Below are positions 11,333 through 20,456 of a stretch of DNA of 64,000 nt, one piece after another (positions within the stretch are counted from its first letter, which is position 1; every line of letters starts with the position of its first letter). The translations under genes and the position numbers were made by a program. The DNA is from Gammaproteobacteria bacterium (GTDB lineage: Bacteria; Pseudomonadota; Gammaproteobacteria; Pseudomonadales; JADFDG01): assembly GCA_018262975.1 (NCBI GenBank), contig JADFDG010000005.1, positions 62,001-126,000 of the forward strand. The letters are read 5' to 3'. The notes under the pieces were generated by a model that saw only the letters and a program-made list of their open reading frames with translations, ran no database searches and was not told the DNA's origin.

Positions 11333-11394
11333 AGCACGTATGCAGCGGCCTTATGCTAGGGGAATCGCCGTAACCGCGAGGACGAGGAAGTCCG

Positions 11395-12045
11395 ATGTCC
11401 GACAGCACCCACCGCGTCGTGTTTGCCGGCAAGCCGCTGCCCGGTGTCGACCGCGACACCGCCATCGGCAATTTCGCGCAACTGCTCAAGCGCACCCCCG
11501 AGCAGGTCGCCGCCGCCTTTTCAGGCAAGCCCACCGTCCTCAAGAAAGGCCTCAGCGCCGCGGATGCCGAGAAGTATTGCCGCGCGCTGGAGAAAGCCGG
11601 CCTGGCCGTGACGGTCGAGTCCGAAGCCCCGGCGCCGGCGGCCTCGCCGTCGCTGTCACTGTCGCTCGCACCCACCGACGACGAGCCGGTCCGCGCCGCG
11701 GCGCCAGCGCCCGCGCCGGCCCCGGTGGTAGCCGCGCCGAAGATTTCCGCTTCCCTGGCCCTCGTGGACGACGAACCCAAGCACGAAGAATCGGCCGCCT
11801 CGCCCGCGGCGCAGAAGAACTCGGCCACCATGACCTGCCCGGCCTGCGGCCACCAGCAGGCCAAGGCCGAGGTGTGCGAAGCGTGCCACGTGGTGATCGC
11901 GAAATTCCTGGCGCGCAAGGCCGAGAAGGAAAAGCAGGAAGCCGAGCGCGCTGCCCGCGAAGCCGCGGCGGCCACCGAGGTGGTGGAAGAGCAGCCCGCC
12001 GAAGCGAAGCCCTCGCTCCTGTCCCGCCTGTTCGGCAAGAAATAA
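11395..12045 (+). CDS. Hypothetical protein with N-terminal small domain and C-terminal zinc ribbon
   Basis: A 216-residue soluble protein. Residues 1-70 form a compact domain (VVFAGKPLPGVDRDT, then FSGKPTVLKKGLSA) that I recall from other gammaproteobacterial proteins but cannot name. Residues 75-140 are an Ala/Pro/Ser-rich low-complexity linker with two copies of a LSLALxDDEP-like motif. Residues 143-165 form a zinc ribbon of the CPACG...CEACH type. The tail is a charged helix ending in LLSRLFGKK. A good ribosome site (GAGGAAG) precedes ATG 11395. Function unknown. Confidence 0.75.
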   Translation: MSDSTHRVVFAGKPLPGVDRDTAIGNFAQLLKRTPEQVAAAFSGKPTVLKKGLSAADAEKYCRALEKAGLAVTVESEAPAPAASPSLSLSLAPTDDEPVRAAAPAPAPAPVVAAPKISASLALVDDEPKHEESAASPAAQKNSATMTCPACGHQQAKAEVCEACHVVIAKFLARKAEKEKQEAERAAREAAAATEVVEEQPAEAKPSLLSRLFGKK

Positions 12046-12056
12046 CGCCGCTCTTC

Positions 12057-12151
12057 GTAGAGAGGGGGCCATGCCCCCGATAGAAAAGGCGCCCGATGGG
12101 CGCCTTTTTGCTGGAAACGAAAAAGCGTCGGGGGCATGGCCCCCTCTCTAC
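12057..12151. repeat. REP pair with a terminator in its loop, site 6
   Basis: Forward 12057-12080 and reverse 12128-12151 around a terminator hairpin, between convergent genes (zinc-ribbon gene and bioD). Confidence 0.95.
12084..12109. terminator. Bidirectional intrinsic terminator
   Basis: Stem AAAAGGCGCCC-GAT-GGGCGCCTTTTT. A-tract and T-tract on opposite sides suit both the zinc-ribbon gene and the biotin operon. Confidence 0.9.
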
Positions 12152-12158
12152 ATGAGCG

Positions 12159-12830
12159 TCATGTGCCCAATGGCGCCAGGTCAAACTGCGGCGCCGCGTC
12201 GTCCCACTCCACCACGCCCAGCAACGGTGCCTGCAATGCCGCGCGCAGCGTGTCGATGTTTTCCGCGCGCGCTTCCATGTGCGGATCCACCGCGTTCGCT
12301 ACCCAGCCCGCGAGGCGCAGGCCATCGCGACGGATCGCTTCGGCCGTCAGCAGCGCGTGATTGAGGCACCCGAGGCGCAGGCCCACCACCAGGATCACCG
12401 GCACGGCGAGGTCGCGGGCGAAATCGGCCAGCGTTTCCATGTCGTTCAACGGCACGCGCCAGCCACCGGCGCCTTCCACCAGCGTCACGTCGGCGCGCGC
12501 CTGCATGATCGCGCCGCGCACCAGCCCGGACAGCTGGTTCACGCGCACGCGCCGTGATTCACGCGCCGCGGCGATGTGCGGCGACAGCGGCGCCACCAGC
12601 GCCACCGGGTTCACCTGCGCATAGGGCAACTGCACGGTCGATGCCGCCATCAACGCCAGCGCATCGTCATTGCGCAAACCGTCGCCGGAATCCACGCAAC
12701 CGGCCGCCACCGGCTTCAGGCCCAGCACCTGCTTGCCTTCCGCAGCCAGCGCGCGCAGCAGCAACGCGGTGACGTGCGTCTTGCCCACGCCCGTGTCGGT
12801 GCCGGTGACGAAGAAAACGCGACGACTCAC
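12159..12830 (-). CDS. bioD: Dethiobiotin synthetase BioD
   Basis: A 223-residue P-loop enzyme that closes the ureido ring of biotin, turning 7,8-diaminopelargonate, CO2 and ATP into dethiobiotin. The GTDTGVGKT nucleotide loop is at residues 10-18 and the EGAGGW motif is visible near 118. Overlaps bioC by four bases as the last gene of the bioB-F-H-C-D operon. bioA is not in the window. Confidence 0.95.
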   Translation of the reverse strand: MSRRVFFVTGTDTGVGKTHVTALLLRALAAEGKQVLGLKPVAAGCVDSGDGLRNDDALALMAASTVQLPYAQVNPVALVAPLSPHIAAARESRRVRVNQLSGLVRGAIMQARADVTLVEGAGGWRVPLNDMETLADFARDLAVPVILVVGLRLGCLNHALLTAEAIRRDGLRLAGWVANAVDPHMEARAENIDTLRAALQAPLLGVVEWDDAAPQFDLAPLGT

Positions 12831-13609
12831 CGGCGCGCCTCCAGGATCAGCACTTTCCAGGTGACCGGCAGGCCGGCCGGCTCGCGGCGCGCTTCGTAGG
12901 CATCGACCACCCGCTGCAGCGTGCGCGGACTGGTCAGGCCGGTGGCGCGACCCGGGTGCTGGTTGTGCGCGCCCAGCGCCTTCAGGCTGCGCATCAGCGT
13001 GACGGCATCGGGCACGTGCACGCGCAGCGTGCGCTGGAGGATGTCCGCATGCGCGAAACCCGCCGCCGCCACGGCGTCCGCCAGCTCGTCTTCGCTCATG
13101 AAGCGATGCACGTGGGGCGCGGCGTCCACGGTCGCCCAGGCTTCCGCCAGCTCACGCAGCGAACCCTCGCCCGGCAACGACAGCACCAGCTGGCCGCCGC
13201 GGTGCAACACGCGCCGCATATCGGTGAGCGCGCGCACCGGGTCCGGACACCACTGCAACATGAAATTGCTGTACACCAGGTCGAACGCCTTTTCCTCGAA
13301 GGGAATTTCCTCGGCGTCGCCCACGTAATAGCTGATCTGCGGATGGTCATGCACTTCCACCGCGTACTCGAGCATGCCTTCGGCAATGTCGATGGCGTCC
13401 ACTTCGGCAATCGGCAGTCGCTGCGCCAGTTGCAGCGTCATGGCACCGCTGCCGCAACCCACGTCGAGGGCGTTGCGGATCTCCTGCTGGTGCTGGATGG
13501 ACTTCAGCAACCAGCCCCCTACCGTGCGCTGCACGTCGGCCACCGAATCGTAGTCGGCGGCGGCACGCGAAAAACTGCCGGCCACGGCCTGCTTGTCGAA
13601 CGAGGTCAT
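12827..13609 (-). CDS. bioC: Malonyl-ACP O-methyltransferase BioC
   Basis: A 260-residue class-I SAM-dependent methyltransferase. BioC methylates malonyl-ACP so that the fatty-acid machinery can build the pimeloyl chain. The SAM motif ALDVGCGSGAMTL lies near residue 50, and NFMLQWCPDPVRAL is typical of BioC. The start [13 protein letters not shown] at 13609 overlaps the bioH stop as ATGA; a longer frame reaching into bioH is rejected. Confidence 0.93.
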   Translation of the reverse strand: MTSFDKQAVAGSFSRAAADYDSVADVQRTVGGWLLKSIQHQQEIRNALDVGCGSGAMTLQLAQRLPIAEVDAIDIAEGMLEYAVEVHDHPQISYYVGDAEEIPFEEKAFDLVYSNFMLQWCPDPVRALTDMRRVLHRGGQLVLSLPGEGSLRELAEAWATVDAAPHVHRFMSEDELADAVAAAGFAHADILQRTLRVHVPDAVTLMRSLKALGAHNQHPGRATGLTSPRTLQRVVDAYEARREPAGLPVTWKVLILEARR

Positions 13610-14451
13610 GCGAACTCCAGGAAGAAGGCGTCGAGGTCGGCGGCCACGGCCACCGGCGCGGAAAGAAAGGGGGCGTGCGCGGCGCCGGCGACGATACGCG
13701 TGCGGGCCCCGGGCAGGCAATGCGCGATGTCCGCAGCGGCAGCCGCCGGCACCAGCGCGTCATACTCGCCGAACAGCCACAGAGACGGACAGGCCAGGGT
13801 TGCGCCGCGCAGGTCGGCATCGCGCAGGGCGGTGAGCGTGTGCAGCAACAGCGCGGGATCCGGCGACGGCGCGGCGTCGATGGCGGCGCGCAAGGTGCGC
13901 AGGTCGGCCTTCGCGCCCTTCGTAGCGAGGGGGCCATGCCCCCGATGCTCTTCAAGAGCGGTCGGGGGCATGGCCCCCTCGCTACAAAGAGCAGGAATCG
14001 GGGGCATGGCCCCCTCGCCACGAAGAGCGGGAGCGGCTGCGCGGACAACCAGCGCGGCAAAACGGCCCAGCGCCACTACCGGATCGGCCGCCACCTGCGC
14101 GTAAAACGCCGCGAACTCATCCGCGGGCATCGCCGCCGGCCAGTCCTCGCGCGCCACGAACACCAGGTTGCTGCCGATGGCCGCCACCGCGCGCACGCGC
14201 TGCGGTGCTGCCCGCGCGGCGGCCACGGCCACCATGCCGCCCAGCGACCAGCCCACCCACACCGCGCGTGACGGTGCCTGCGCCAGCGCCTGCGTGGCCA
14301 GCGCATCCAGCGACGCGCCATCAGCGAGCGCCAGCACGTGCACGCACCAGCGCGCGGACAGCGCATCAACCAGCGGCGCCAGCACCGTCGCCGGCAATCC
14401 CCAGCCGGGCAGCAGCACCAGGTCCGGCTTCGGCAGGTCGGTCATGTTCAC
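13606..14451 (-). CDS. bioH: Pimeloyl-ACP methyl ester carboxylesterase BioH with in-frame REP insertion
   Basis: Alpha/beta hydrolase that removes the methyl group from pimeloyl-ACP methyl ester. The catalytic triad is visible: S69 in GWSLGG, D231 in GEYDALVP and H259 in GAAHAPF. The protein is 281 residues, longer than the E. coli enzyme (256). Residues about 143-179 ([20 protein letters not shown] onward) are encoded by three REP units and their spacers. The Ser-Asp distance is 162 residues against 125 in E. coli BioH (S82-D207), a difference of 37 that equals the insert; the Asp-His distance is 28 in both. The insert falls in the region of the lid domain and keeps the frame. Whether the enzyme remains active is unknown. 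Confidence 0.9.
   Translation of the reverse strand: MNMTDLPKPDLVLLPGWGLPATVLAPLVDALSARWCVHVLALADGASLDALATQALAQAPSRAVWVGWSLGGMVAVAAARAAPQRVRAVAAIGSNLVFVAREDWPAAMPADEFAAFYAQVAADPVVALGRFAALVVRAAAPALRGEGAMPPIPALCSEGAMPPTALEEHRGHGPLATKGAKADLRTLRAAIDAAPSPDPALLLHTLTALRDADLRGATLACPSLWLFGEYDALVPAAAAADIAHCLPGARTRIVAGAAHAPFLSAPVAVAADLDAFFLEFA
13922..14021. repeat. REP triplet inside the bioH coding sequence, site 7
   Basis: Forward unit 13922-13945, reverse units 13962-13985 and 13998-14021. In the bioH direction two units are read as SEGAMPP/GEGAMPP and one as RGHGPLAT, so no stop arises. The unit at 13998 has GTGG instead of GTAG as its foot. Confidence 0.95.
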
Positions 14452-15647
14452 TCCGCCGCCGGCACCGCCACCGCGCGCGCAAAACGCGGCGCCAGTTGCG
14501 CGAGCACGTCCAGCAGGCGTTCCACGTGCGCTTCATCGTGCGCGGCACTGAAGGTGATGCGCAGGCGCGCGCTGCCCTCGGGCACCGTCGGCGGACGGAT
14601 CGCCGCCACCAGGATCCCGGCCTCGCGCAGCGCCGCGCTGAACGCCAGCGCATCTTCGCTGGTGCCCACCAGCAGCGGCTGGATCGGCGTGGACGATGGC
14701 ATCAACGAATAACCCAGTGCACTGGCACCGGCGCGGAAGCGTTCAACGTGCGCAGCGAGTCGTTCGCGACGCCACTCATCGCGCCGCACCAGCTCCAGGC
14801 TGGCCAGCGTCGCCACGGCGACCGCCGGCGGCATCGCCGTGGTGTAGATGTAACTGCGCGCCGACTGGATGAGCGTTTCCACCAGGTCGTCGCTGCCGGC
14901 AACGAAGGCGCCGAAAGTACCGAAGGCCTTGCCCAGCGTACCTACCAGCACCGGCACGTCATCCACGCCCAGCCCCGCGGCATCCACGCAACCGCGGCCC
15001 TCGTCGCCGAGCACACCCATGCCGTGTGCGTCATCCACCATCAGCCACGCGTCGCGCGCGCGGCACACGGCGGCCAGTTCGCCCAGCGGTGCCACGTCGC
15101 CGTCCATGCTGAACACGCCGTCGGTGACTACCAGCTTGCGGTTCGCCTCGCCCTTGTCGAGCAGCGCGGCGCACTGGTCCACGTCGTTGTGGCGATAGCG
15201 GCGGAAGCGCGCGCCGCTGGCCAGGCCGCCATCGATCAGCGACGCATGGTTGAGGCGGTCTTCCAGCACTGCGTCACCGGCGCCCACCAGCGCCGCGAGC
15301 GTGCCGGTGTTGGCCATCCAGCCGGTGGAAAACAGCAAGGCGCGCGGCCGGCGCGTGAAATCCGCCAGCGCTTCCTCGAGCTCGTGGTGCGCGCGCGTGT
15401 GACCGGTGACCAGGTGCGATGCGCCGCTGCCAACGCCGTACTCGGTGGCGCCGGCGTGGAACGCCGCCACCACCTGTGGATGATTGGCGAGGCCGAGGTA
15501 ATCGTTGCTGCAGAAGTTGAGCAGGCGCGCGCCGTCGATGACGGTTTCGGCGCCGGCCGGCGCATCCACCGTGCGCCGCTCGCGGTACAGGTGCGCCGCC
15601 CGCCGCTCCGCCAGCGCCGTGGAGAGCGGGCGGTCAGCTGGCGGCAT
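14448..15647 (-). CDS. bioF: 8-amino-7-oxononanoate synthase BioF
   Basis: A 399-residue PLP enzyme that condenses pimeloyl-ACP (or -CoA) with L-alanine. [15 protein letters not shown] at the N-terminus, the [11 protein letters not shown] aspartate region and the PLP lysine in [13 protein letters not shown] are diagnostic. It overlaps bioH by four bases (14448-14451) and bioB by 14 bases. Confidence 0.95.
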   Translation of the reverse strand: MPPADRPLSTALAERRAAHLYRERRTVDAPAGAETVIDGARLLNFCSNDYLGLANHPQVVAAFHAGATEYGVGSGASHLVTGHTRAHHELEEALADFTRRPRALLFSTGWMANTGTLAALVGAGDAVLEDRLNHASLIDGGLASGARFRRYRHNDVDQCAALLDKGEANRKLVVTDGVFSMDGDVAPLGELAAVCRARDAWLMVDDAHGMGVLGDEGRGCVDAAGLGVDDVPVLVGTLGKAFGTFGAFVAGSDDLVETLIQSARSYIYTTAMPPAVAVATLASLELVRRDEWRRERLAAHVERFRAGASALGYSLMPSSTPIQPLLVGTSEDALAFSAALREAGILVAAIRPPTVPEGSARLRITFSAAHDEAHVERLLDVLAQLAPRFARAVAVPAAE

Positions 15648-16677
15648 GCTCGCCGATATTCATCGGGTGGATGCCCAGGCGCTGGAACAGCGCCTGGTCG
15701 GCGCTCATTTCCTTGTTGGTGGTGGTGAGCAGCTTGCAGCCGTAGAAAATCGAGTTGGCACCGGCGAGGAAGCACAGCGCCTGCGTGCTGTCGTCCATCG
15801 ACTCGCGGCCCGCGGACAGGCGCACGAACGATTTCGGCATCAGCAGGCGCGCCACGGCGATGGTGCGCACGAATTCCAGGTGATCGAGATCGTCCACGCC
15901 TTCCAGCGGCGTGCCGGCGATCTTCACCAGCATGTTGATCGGTACCGAATCCGGGTGCTGCGGCAGGTTGGCCAGCGACTGCAACAGACCGATGCGGTCG
16001 TTGCGCGTCTCGCCCATGCCGATGATGCCGCCGGAGCACACCTTCATGCCCGCCTCGCGCACATACGACAGCGTGTCCAGGCGATCCTGGTAGGTGCGCG
16101 TGGTGATGATCTGGTTGTAGTACTCGGGCGAGGTGTCGAGGTTGTGGTTGTAGTAGTCCAGCCCGGCCTCGGCCAGTTGCTGCGACTGGTCGCGCGACAG
16201 CATGCCCAGCGTCATGCAGGTTTCCAGGCCCAGCGCTTTCACCTGGCGCACCATCTCCAGCACGTACGGCATGTCCTTCTCGCGCGGGCTGCGCCAGGCG
16301 GCGCCCATGCAGAAGCGCGACGAACCGGCTTCCTTCGCGGCCTTCGCCTCGGCGATGACCTTCTCGATCTCCAGCAGCTTTTCCTTCTCGAGGCCGGTGC
16401 TGTGGTGGCCCGACTGCGAGCAGTACTTGCAGTCTTCCGGGCAGGCGCCGGTCTTGATCGACAGCAGCGTGGACACCTGCACGGCGTTGGCATCGAAATG
16501 CTGGCGGTGCACGGTCTGCGCGCGGAACAGCAGGTCGTTGAACGGCAGGCGGAACAGCGCCTCGATCTCGCCGCGCGACCAGTCATGGCGCAGGCCATCG
16601 TCGGCGTGCACGGCGGGCTGCTTGCCTACGCCAGCACGGGGATCGAACTGCTGAACGGCATCCGGGGAAATGGCCAT
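15634..16677 (-). CDS. bioB: Biotin synthase BioB
   Basis: A 347-residue radical-SAM enzyme that inserts sulfur into dethiobiotin. The [4Fe-4S] motif CPEDCKYC gives C79, C83 and C86. [13 protein letters not shown] and the RLSAGRESM arginine region of the second cluster are present. First gene of the operon; a promoter lies about 80 nt upstream. Confidence 0.97.
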   Translation of the reverse strand: MAISPDAVQQFDPRAGVGKQPAVHADDGLRHDWSRGEIEALFRLPFNDLLFRAQTVHRQHFDANAVQVSTLLSIKTGACPEDCKYCSQSGHHSTGLEKEKLLEIEKVIAEAKAAKEAGSSRFCMGAAWRSPREKDMPYVLEMVRQVKALGLETCMTLGMLSRDQSQQLAEAGLDYYNHNLDTSPEYYNQIITTRTYQDRLDTLSYVREAGMKVCSGGIIGMGETRNDRIGLLQSLANLPQHPDSVPINMLVKIAGTPLEGVDDLDHLEFVRTIAVARLLMPKSFVRLSAGRESMDDSTQALCFLAGANSIFYGCKLLTTTNKEMSADQALFQRLGIHPMNIGEHAAS

Positions 16678-16757
16678 GATCGGGGACCTCGGGCGGCGGT
16701 CGGCCGCTTGCTGGTGCGGGACGCGGGGCGTCGGGAAAGGGGGGACTCAACGTATCC

Positions 16758-16785
16758 ATGTTATCCCGCCCGACCGAGTGGTCAA
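16758..16785 (-). promoter_or_regulatory. Promoter of the biotin operon
   Basis: On the minus strand TTGACC (16785-16780), a 16-nt spacer and TAACAT (16763-16758). Good sigma-70 match, 80 nt before the bioB start. No convincing BirA or BioR operator overlaps it. Confidence 0.6.
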
Positions 16786-16803
16786 CCTGGAAGGACCCGG
16801 AAG

Positions 16804-17526
16804 GTGAATATCTGGACGTTTTTTGACCTTGCGCAGCCTGCCTGCCTCGTCTGCGGGCTGGCCAGTGGCCGCGGCCTGCCGCTGTGTGCCGGCTGCGAAG
16901 CGGACCTGCCCCGCCTCGGCCCGGCCTGCCCGCGCTGCGCCCTGCCGGAGGCCGACCCCGCCCTGCCCGACCCCGCGCGCGCACTGCGCCCGGGCAGCCC
17001 CTGCGCACACTGCCGCCGCCATCCCCCGCTCACCGCCCTCACCCTGGCGCCCTGCCGCTACGAGTTCCCCGCCGACCGCCTGGTGCAGGAGCTCAAGTTC
17101 CACGGGCGGCTACCGGCCGCGCGCGTGCTCGGGCACCTGCTCGCGCAGGCCGCCACCGCCGCGCACGCCAACCGGCCCCTGCCGGCGGCGCTGGTGCCCA
17201 TCCCGCTGCACCGCAAGCGCCTGCGCGAACGCGGTTTCAACCAGGCCGAACGCATCGCCCGCGAAGCGGGCCGGCGGCTGGGCATTCCCGTGGATACCCG
17301 CGCGCTGGAGCGCACCCGCCACACCAGCGCGCAATCGGGCCTCGACCTCGCGCTGCGCCGGAACAACCTGGTCGGTGCGTTCCGCGTGGTGGCGCCCTTG
17401 CCGGCGCACGTCGCCATCGTCGACGACGTGATCACCTCCGGCAGCACCATGCTGGCGGTGGCCGAAACGCTCGCCGCCGCCGGCGTCACCACCATCGAAG
17501 CCTGGTCCGCCACCCGCACCCTGTAA
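16804..17526 (+). CDS. comF: ComF family phosphoribosyltransferase-like protein
   Basis: A 240-residue ComF protein, associated with DNA uptake. The N-terminal double zinc finger has CLVCG, CAGC, CPRC and CAHC pairs. The C-terminal PRTase domain contains the PRPP loop VAIVDDVITSGST near residue 205 and the family motif RKRLRERGFNQAE. GTG 16804 is chosen because it sits just before the Cys-rich domain with GGAAGG upstream; the longer frame runs antisense through bioB. The stop TAA lies in the GTAA foot of a REP unit. Confidence 0.88.
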   Translation: MNIWTFFDLAQPACLVCGLASGRGLPLCAGCEADLPRLGPACPRCALPEADPALPDPARALRPGSPCAHCRRHPPLTALTLAPCRYEFPADRLVQELKFHGRLPAARVLGHLLAQAATAAHANRPLPAALVPIPLHRKRLRERGFNQAERIAREAGRRLGIPVDTRALERTRHTSAQSGLDLALRRNNLVGAFRVVAPLPAHVAIVDDVITSGSTMLAVAETLAAAGVTTIEAWSATRTL

Positions 17527-17590
17527 CGAGGGGGCCATGCCCCCGACGCTTTTTTTCAACAACCCATCGGGGGCACGGCCCCCTCTCTAC
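17523..17590. repeat. REP pair, site 8
   Basis: Forward unit 17523-17546 has foot GTAA (supplying the comF stop) and is followed by seven T residues, so it may itself terminate transcription. Reverse unit 17567-17590 has loop variant CAC. Confidence 0.9.
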
Positions 17591-17591
17591 A

Positions 17592-17597
17592 TACAAT
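17592..17597 (+). promoter_or_regulatory. TACAAT hexamer exactly 6 nt before the srkA ATG
   Basis: -10-like TACAAT 6 nt upstream of ATG 17604, with no Shine-Dalgarno sequence between. Transcription starting at the usual distance would begin on the start codon. No recognisable -35 box. Confidence 0.45.
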
Positions 17598-17603
17598 GGG
17601 TGG

Positions 17604-18575
17604 ATGAACATCACCGACTACGCGGCGCTCTCGCCGGACCTCGTCATCGACGCCATCGAAGCCACCGGGCGCACCAGCGACGCGCGCGTGCTCGCCCTCA
17701 ACAGCTACGAAAACCGCGTGTACCAGGTCGGCATCGAGGACGGCGTGCCCGTCATCGCCAAGTTCTACCGCCCCAACCGCTGGAGCGACGCGCAGATCCG
17801 CGAGGAACACGCCTTCTGCCTGGAACTGGCCGACGCCGAACTGCCGGTGGTCGCGCCACTGGCCAACGTGCACGGCGACACGCTGCACACCCACGCCGGC
17901 TACCGCTACGCACTGTTCACCCGCAAGGGCGGCCAGGCACCGGAGCCGGGCGATCTCGACCAGATGCACCGCATCGGCACCCTGCTGGGCCGCATCCACG
18001 CGGTGGCGCAGGCGCAGCCATTCGCGCACAGGCCCACGCTGGACATCGCCGGCTTCCTCGACCGCCCGGTGCAATGCCTGCAGCCGTTCCTGCCCGACGC
18101 GCTGGCCACGCAGTACAACCGCCTGGTGACCGACCTGCGCGCGCTGCTCGAGCCGGTCCTGCGCAACGCCACCACCATCCGCACCCAGGGCGACTGTCAT
18201 CCGGGCAACATCGTCTGGACGCGCGACGACGGCCCCTGGTTCGTGGATTTCGACGACTGCCGCATGGCCCCGGCGGTACAGGACCTGTGGATGATGCTCT
18301 CCGGCGACCGCCTCGAGCAGGAACGCGGGCTGGGCGAAATGCTCGACGGCTATACCGCCTTCTGCGATTTCGACGCGCGCGAACTGGCGCTGGTGGAGCC
18401 GCTGCGCACGCTGCGCCTCATCCACTACGCCGGCTGGATCGCCGAACGCTGGGAAGACCCGGCCTTCCCGCGCGCCTTCCCCTGGTTCAACTCGCCGCGC
18501 TGGTGGCAGTCCCACCTGGGCGAACTGGAAGAACAGCGCCAGTTGCTGGCCGAACCACCCCTGCGCTGGCTGTGA
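17604..18575 (+). CDS. srkA: Stress response kinase A (SrkA/YihE)
   Basis: A 323-residue aminoglycoside-phosphotransferase-fold protein kinase of the SrkA/YihE family, known in enteric bacteria to counter stress-induced death and act with the Cpx response. Visible motifs: LNSYENRVYQVG at the N-terminus, catalytic loop GDCHPGNIVW and metal-binding FVDFDDC near residue 215. Full length. Start ATG 17604 lacks a ribosome site and has a -10-like hexamer just upstream. Confidence 0.9.
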   Translation: MNITDYAALSPDLVIDAIEATGRTSDARVLALNSYENRVYQVGIEDGVPVIAKFYRPNRWSDAQIREEHAFCLELADAELPVVAPLANVHGDTLHTHAGYRYALFTRKGGQAPEPGDLDQMHRIGTLLGRIHAVAQAQPFAHRPTLDIAGFLDRPVQCLQPFLPDALATQYNRLVTDLRALLEPVLRNATTIRTQGDCHPGNIVWTRDDGPWFVDFDDCRMAPAVQDLWMMLSGDRLEQERGLGEMLDGYTAFCDFDARELALVEPLRTLRLIHYAGWIAERWEDPAFPRAFPWFNSPRWWQSHLGELEEQRQLLAEPPLRWL

Positions 18576-18661
18576 CCCGCAGGCCGTCGGGCCCGGCTAT
18601 CGGCGCGGCCCTTTCCGGCTAGAATGCGCAGGCCTGACGGATTCGGGCCCAGGAGAAAACC

Positions 18662-19192
18662 ATGCGATCGCTGCGCACGACCCTTTCCGGTGGCCTGCTT
18701 GCCACCCTGCTTGCCGCCACCGCCACCCCTGCCTTCAGCGCCGACAGCGCCTACGACGGCGTCACCATCATCCGTGGCACCGTCTACTCGGTGGGTCGCG
18801 CCGACCCGCGCGGCCAGGGCCTCCCGGATGATCTCGATTCCGGCGTGTTCATCGACGCCAACTATTCCAGCGTGATGCTCAACGGCGGCGTGGGTGCCAA
18901 GGACTTCAACGGCCACCGCGTGGTGAACGCCTACGCCGGCTTCGGCTTCGGCCGCCTGATCCAGATCCAGGCCGGCTACGGCGATCGCGGCACGCTCGGC
19001 CGCGTGCGTTCCGACCTGAACCTGCGCTCGGTGTACAACTTCCTGACGCAGCAGCGCCAGGCCAAGCGCGAGCGCACGCTCGCCGACCGCATCACCTTCA
19101 CCTACACGGCCGAGCGCTACAGCGACAAGGAAAGCGAAGAATTCGACAACGGCACCATCGGTGTCGGCGTCCTCTTCGAAGGCCCGTTCTAA
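18662..19192 (+). CDS. Secreted hypothetical protein, possible small beta-barrel
   Basis: A 176-residue protein with a clear signal peptide (Arg near the start, hydrophobic stretch, cleavage probably after AFSA at 26). The rest has alternating polar and aromatic strands (AYAGFGFGRLIQIQAGYG; RITFTYTAERY) and ends in F (GVLFEGPF), a common last residue of outer-membrane barrels. No family recognised. Ribosome site AGGAGAAAA precedes ATG 18662; a TAGAAT hexamer at 18620-18625 could be its -10 box. Confidence 0.65.
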   Translation: MRSLRTTLSGGLLATLLAATATPAFSADSAYDGVTIIRGTVYSVGRADPRGQGLPDDLDSGVFIDANYSSVMLNGGVGAKDFNGHRVVNAYAGFGFGRLIQIQAGYGDRGTLGRVRSDLNLRSVYNFLTQQRQAKRERTLADRITFTYTAERYSDKESEEFDNGTIGVGVLFEGPF

Positions 19193-19219
19193 GCCCCGCC
19201 CTACCGCTCTCCGCTCTTC

Positions 19220-19282
19220 GTAGAGAGGGGGCCATGCCCCCGATGTTTTTCAAAAGCATCGGGGGCATGGCCCCCTCTCTAC
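19220..19282. repeat. REP pair, site 9
   Basis: Forward 19220-19243, reverse 19259-19282. The 15-nt loop is T-rich then A-rich and extends the stem (GATG...CATC), so the pair can fold into one long hairpin between convergent genes. Confidence 0.95.
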
Positions 19283-19289
19283 ATTGGAA

Positions 19290-20219
19290 TCAGAGCCCCG
19301 CGTTCTTCAACCGGTTGGCCTGCTGGCGGTACACCGCCACCGGGTTGCCACCGAAGATATCCACCAGCCCGAACACGTGGTTGATCTCGTCCACGTGGTT
19401 CATGTGGTAGTCGTCGCGTATCACCTTGCCCAGCCGGCTCTTGCAGCTGGAAATCAGGCCGTCGTTCTTGCCGGTGTAGAACAGCGAAGTGATCGCCAGC
19501 AGCGGGTCGCTGATGTCAGCGGCGTTGGTCAACTGCGAGCCGCCGCTCCACGAGTAGTAGCGCACGCCGTTCACCACCTCGGCGCCGTTGCCGCAGTACT
19601 GCGCCGGGATGCCTTGCGGGTACTTCGCGTTGAATTCCGCCGCGCCCGCCGACAGCGCATACAACGCCGCCGCGCCGTCCTGCTGGTAGTCGGTACCGGA
19701 CAGCAGACCGATCAGGCTGCCCAGCGCCGAGGCCACCTTGTCCACGAGCACGTCGGTGACCGGCACGTTGCTGGTCACGCCGTAGATCACGTCCGCCAGA
19801 TCAGCACTGCCGTTGGCACCACCCACGCTGGTCACCGACGCCACCAGGTCCGGGCGCACCGCTGCCACGTAACGGATGGTGGGGCCGCCGTGGCTGTGCC
19901 CGACCAGGTTCACTTTCTTCGCACCGGTGGCGGCGAGGATCTGTTTCACCTGCAGCAGCAGCGCTTCGCCACGGATTTCCGAGCTGTTCGCCTGCGGCAC
20001 TTCCACCGTGTACACCTTGCCGCCGCTGCGCGAGATCTCCCAGGGAATGCGGTAGAAATACTCGATGCCGGCGATGTCATCGAAGCCCATCAGGCCGTGC
20101 ACCAGCACGGTCGGGTACTTCGTCTTCGTGTAGGTATCGGTGAACAGGAAAGCGGATGCGGTGGAACTCAGGCCAACCAGCACGAGCAAACCGGCCAATC
20201 GCAGGTAAATCCTTTTCAT
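19290..20219 (-). CDS. Secreted triacylglycerol lipase (family I.1/I.2)
   Basis: A 309-residue alpha/beta hydrolase with a signal peptide (about 23 residues). PTVLVHGLMGFDDI forms the oxyanion loop, and the nucleophile elbow GHSHGG (S109) is typical of Pseudomonas/Burkholderia lipases. The Asp in GKNDGLISSC, the His in DEINHVFG and two cysteines (QYCGN, SSCKS) complete the expected triad and disulfide. Such lipases usually need a foldase (Lif), which is not adjacent. It lies downstream of a TetR gene on the same strand. Confidence 0.9.
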   Translation of the reverse strand: MKRIYLRLAGLLVLVGLSSTASAFLFTDTYTKTKYPTVLVHGLMGFDDIAGIEYFYRIPWEISRSGGKVYTVEVPQANSSEIRGEALLLQVKQILAATGAKKVNLVGHSHGGPTIRYVAAVRPDLVASVTSVGGANGSADLADVIYGVTSNVPVTDVLVDKVASALGSLIGLLSGTDYQQDGAAALYALSAGAAEFNAKYPQGIPAQYCGNGAEVVNGVRYYSWSGGSQLTNAADISDPLLAITSLFYTGKNDGLISSCKSRLGKVIRDDYHMNHVDEINHVFGLVDIFGGNPVAVYRQQANRLKNAGL

Positions 20220-20369
20220 GACGCCATCCTTAGGTTGTTTTTCTGATGCAAACGATCGCGACTGCGCACACGCGACCAGGCACGTTCAGGACAGCAAGAA
20301 GCGTTCCAGCAGCGACGAGCGGCTGACATGCGCGTCACGCGCGGCGACAAGAAAACTCGCGCGTTTCCA

Positions 20370-20421
20370 CCGGTAACACCGGGCCACGCGCACGCGCGGG
20401 CACTGCGCGTCCGGTAACACC
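20370..20421. repeat. Two 11-bp direct repeats upstream of the lipase gene
   Basis: CCGGTAACACC at 20370-20380 and again at 20411-20421, start-to-start distance 41 bp (about four helical turns), in the 237-bp gap between the TetR stop and the lipase start. Possible regulator sites; nothing else is recognised in this gap. Confidence 0.4.
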
Positions 20422-20456
20422 CGGCGCGCAGGCAGCGTAAGAAGAAAAGGCGAGCG

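Noticed and set aside
14205-15728. 507-codon plus-strand frame opposite bioF
   Set aside because: Shadow frame; bioF on the other strand is unmistakable.
16758-16790. BirA operator at the bioB promoter
   Set aside because: One half-site resembles TTGTAAACC at 7 of 9 positions, but no partner half-site lies at the required distance.
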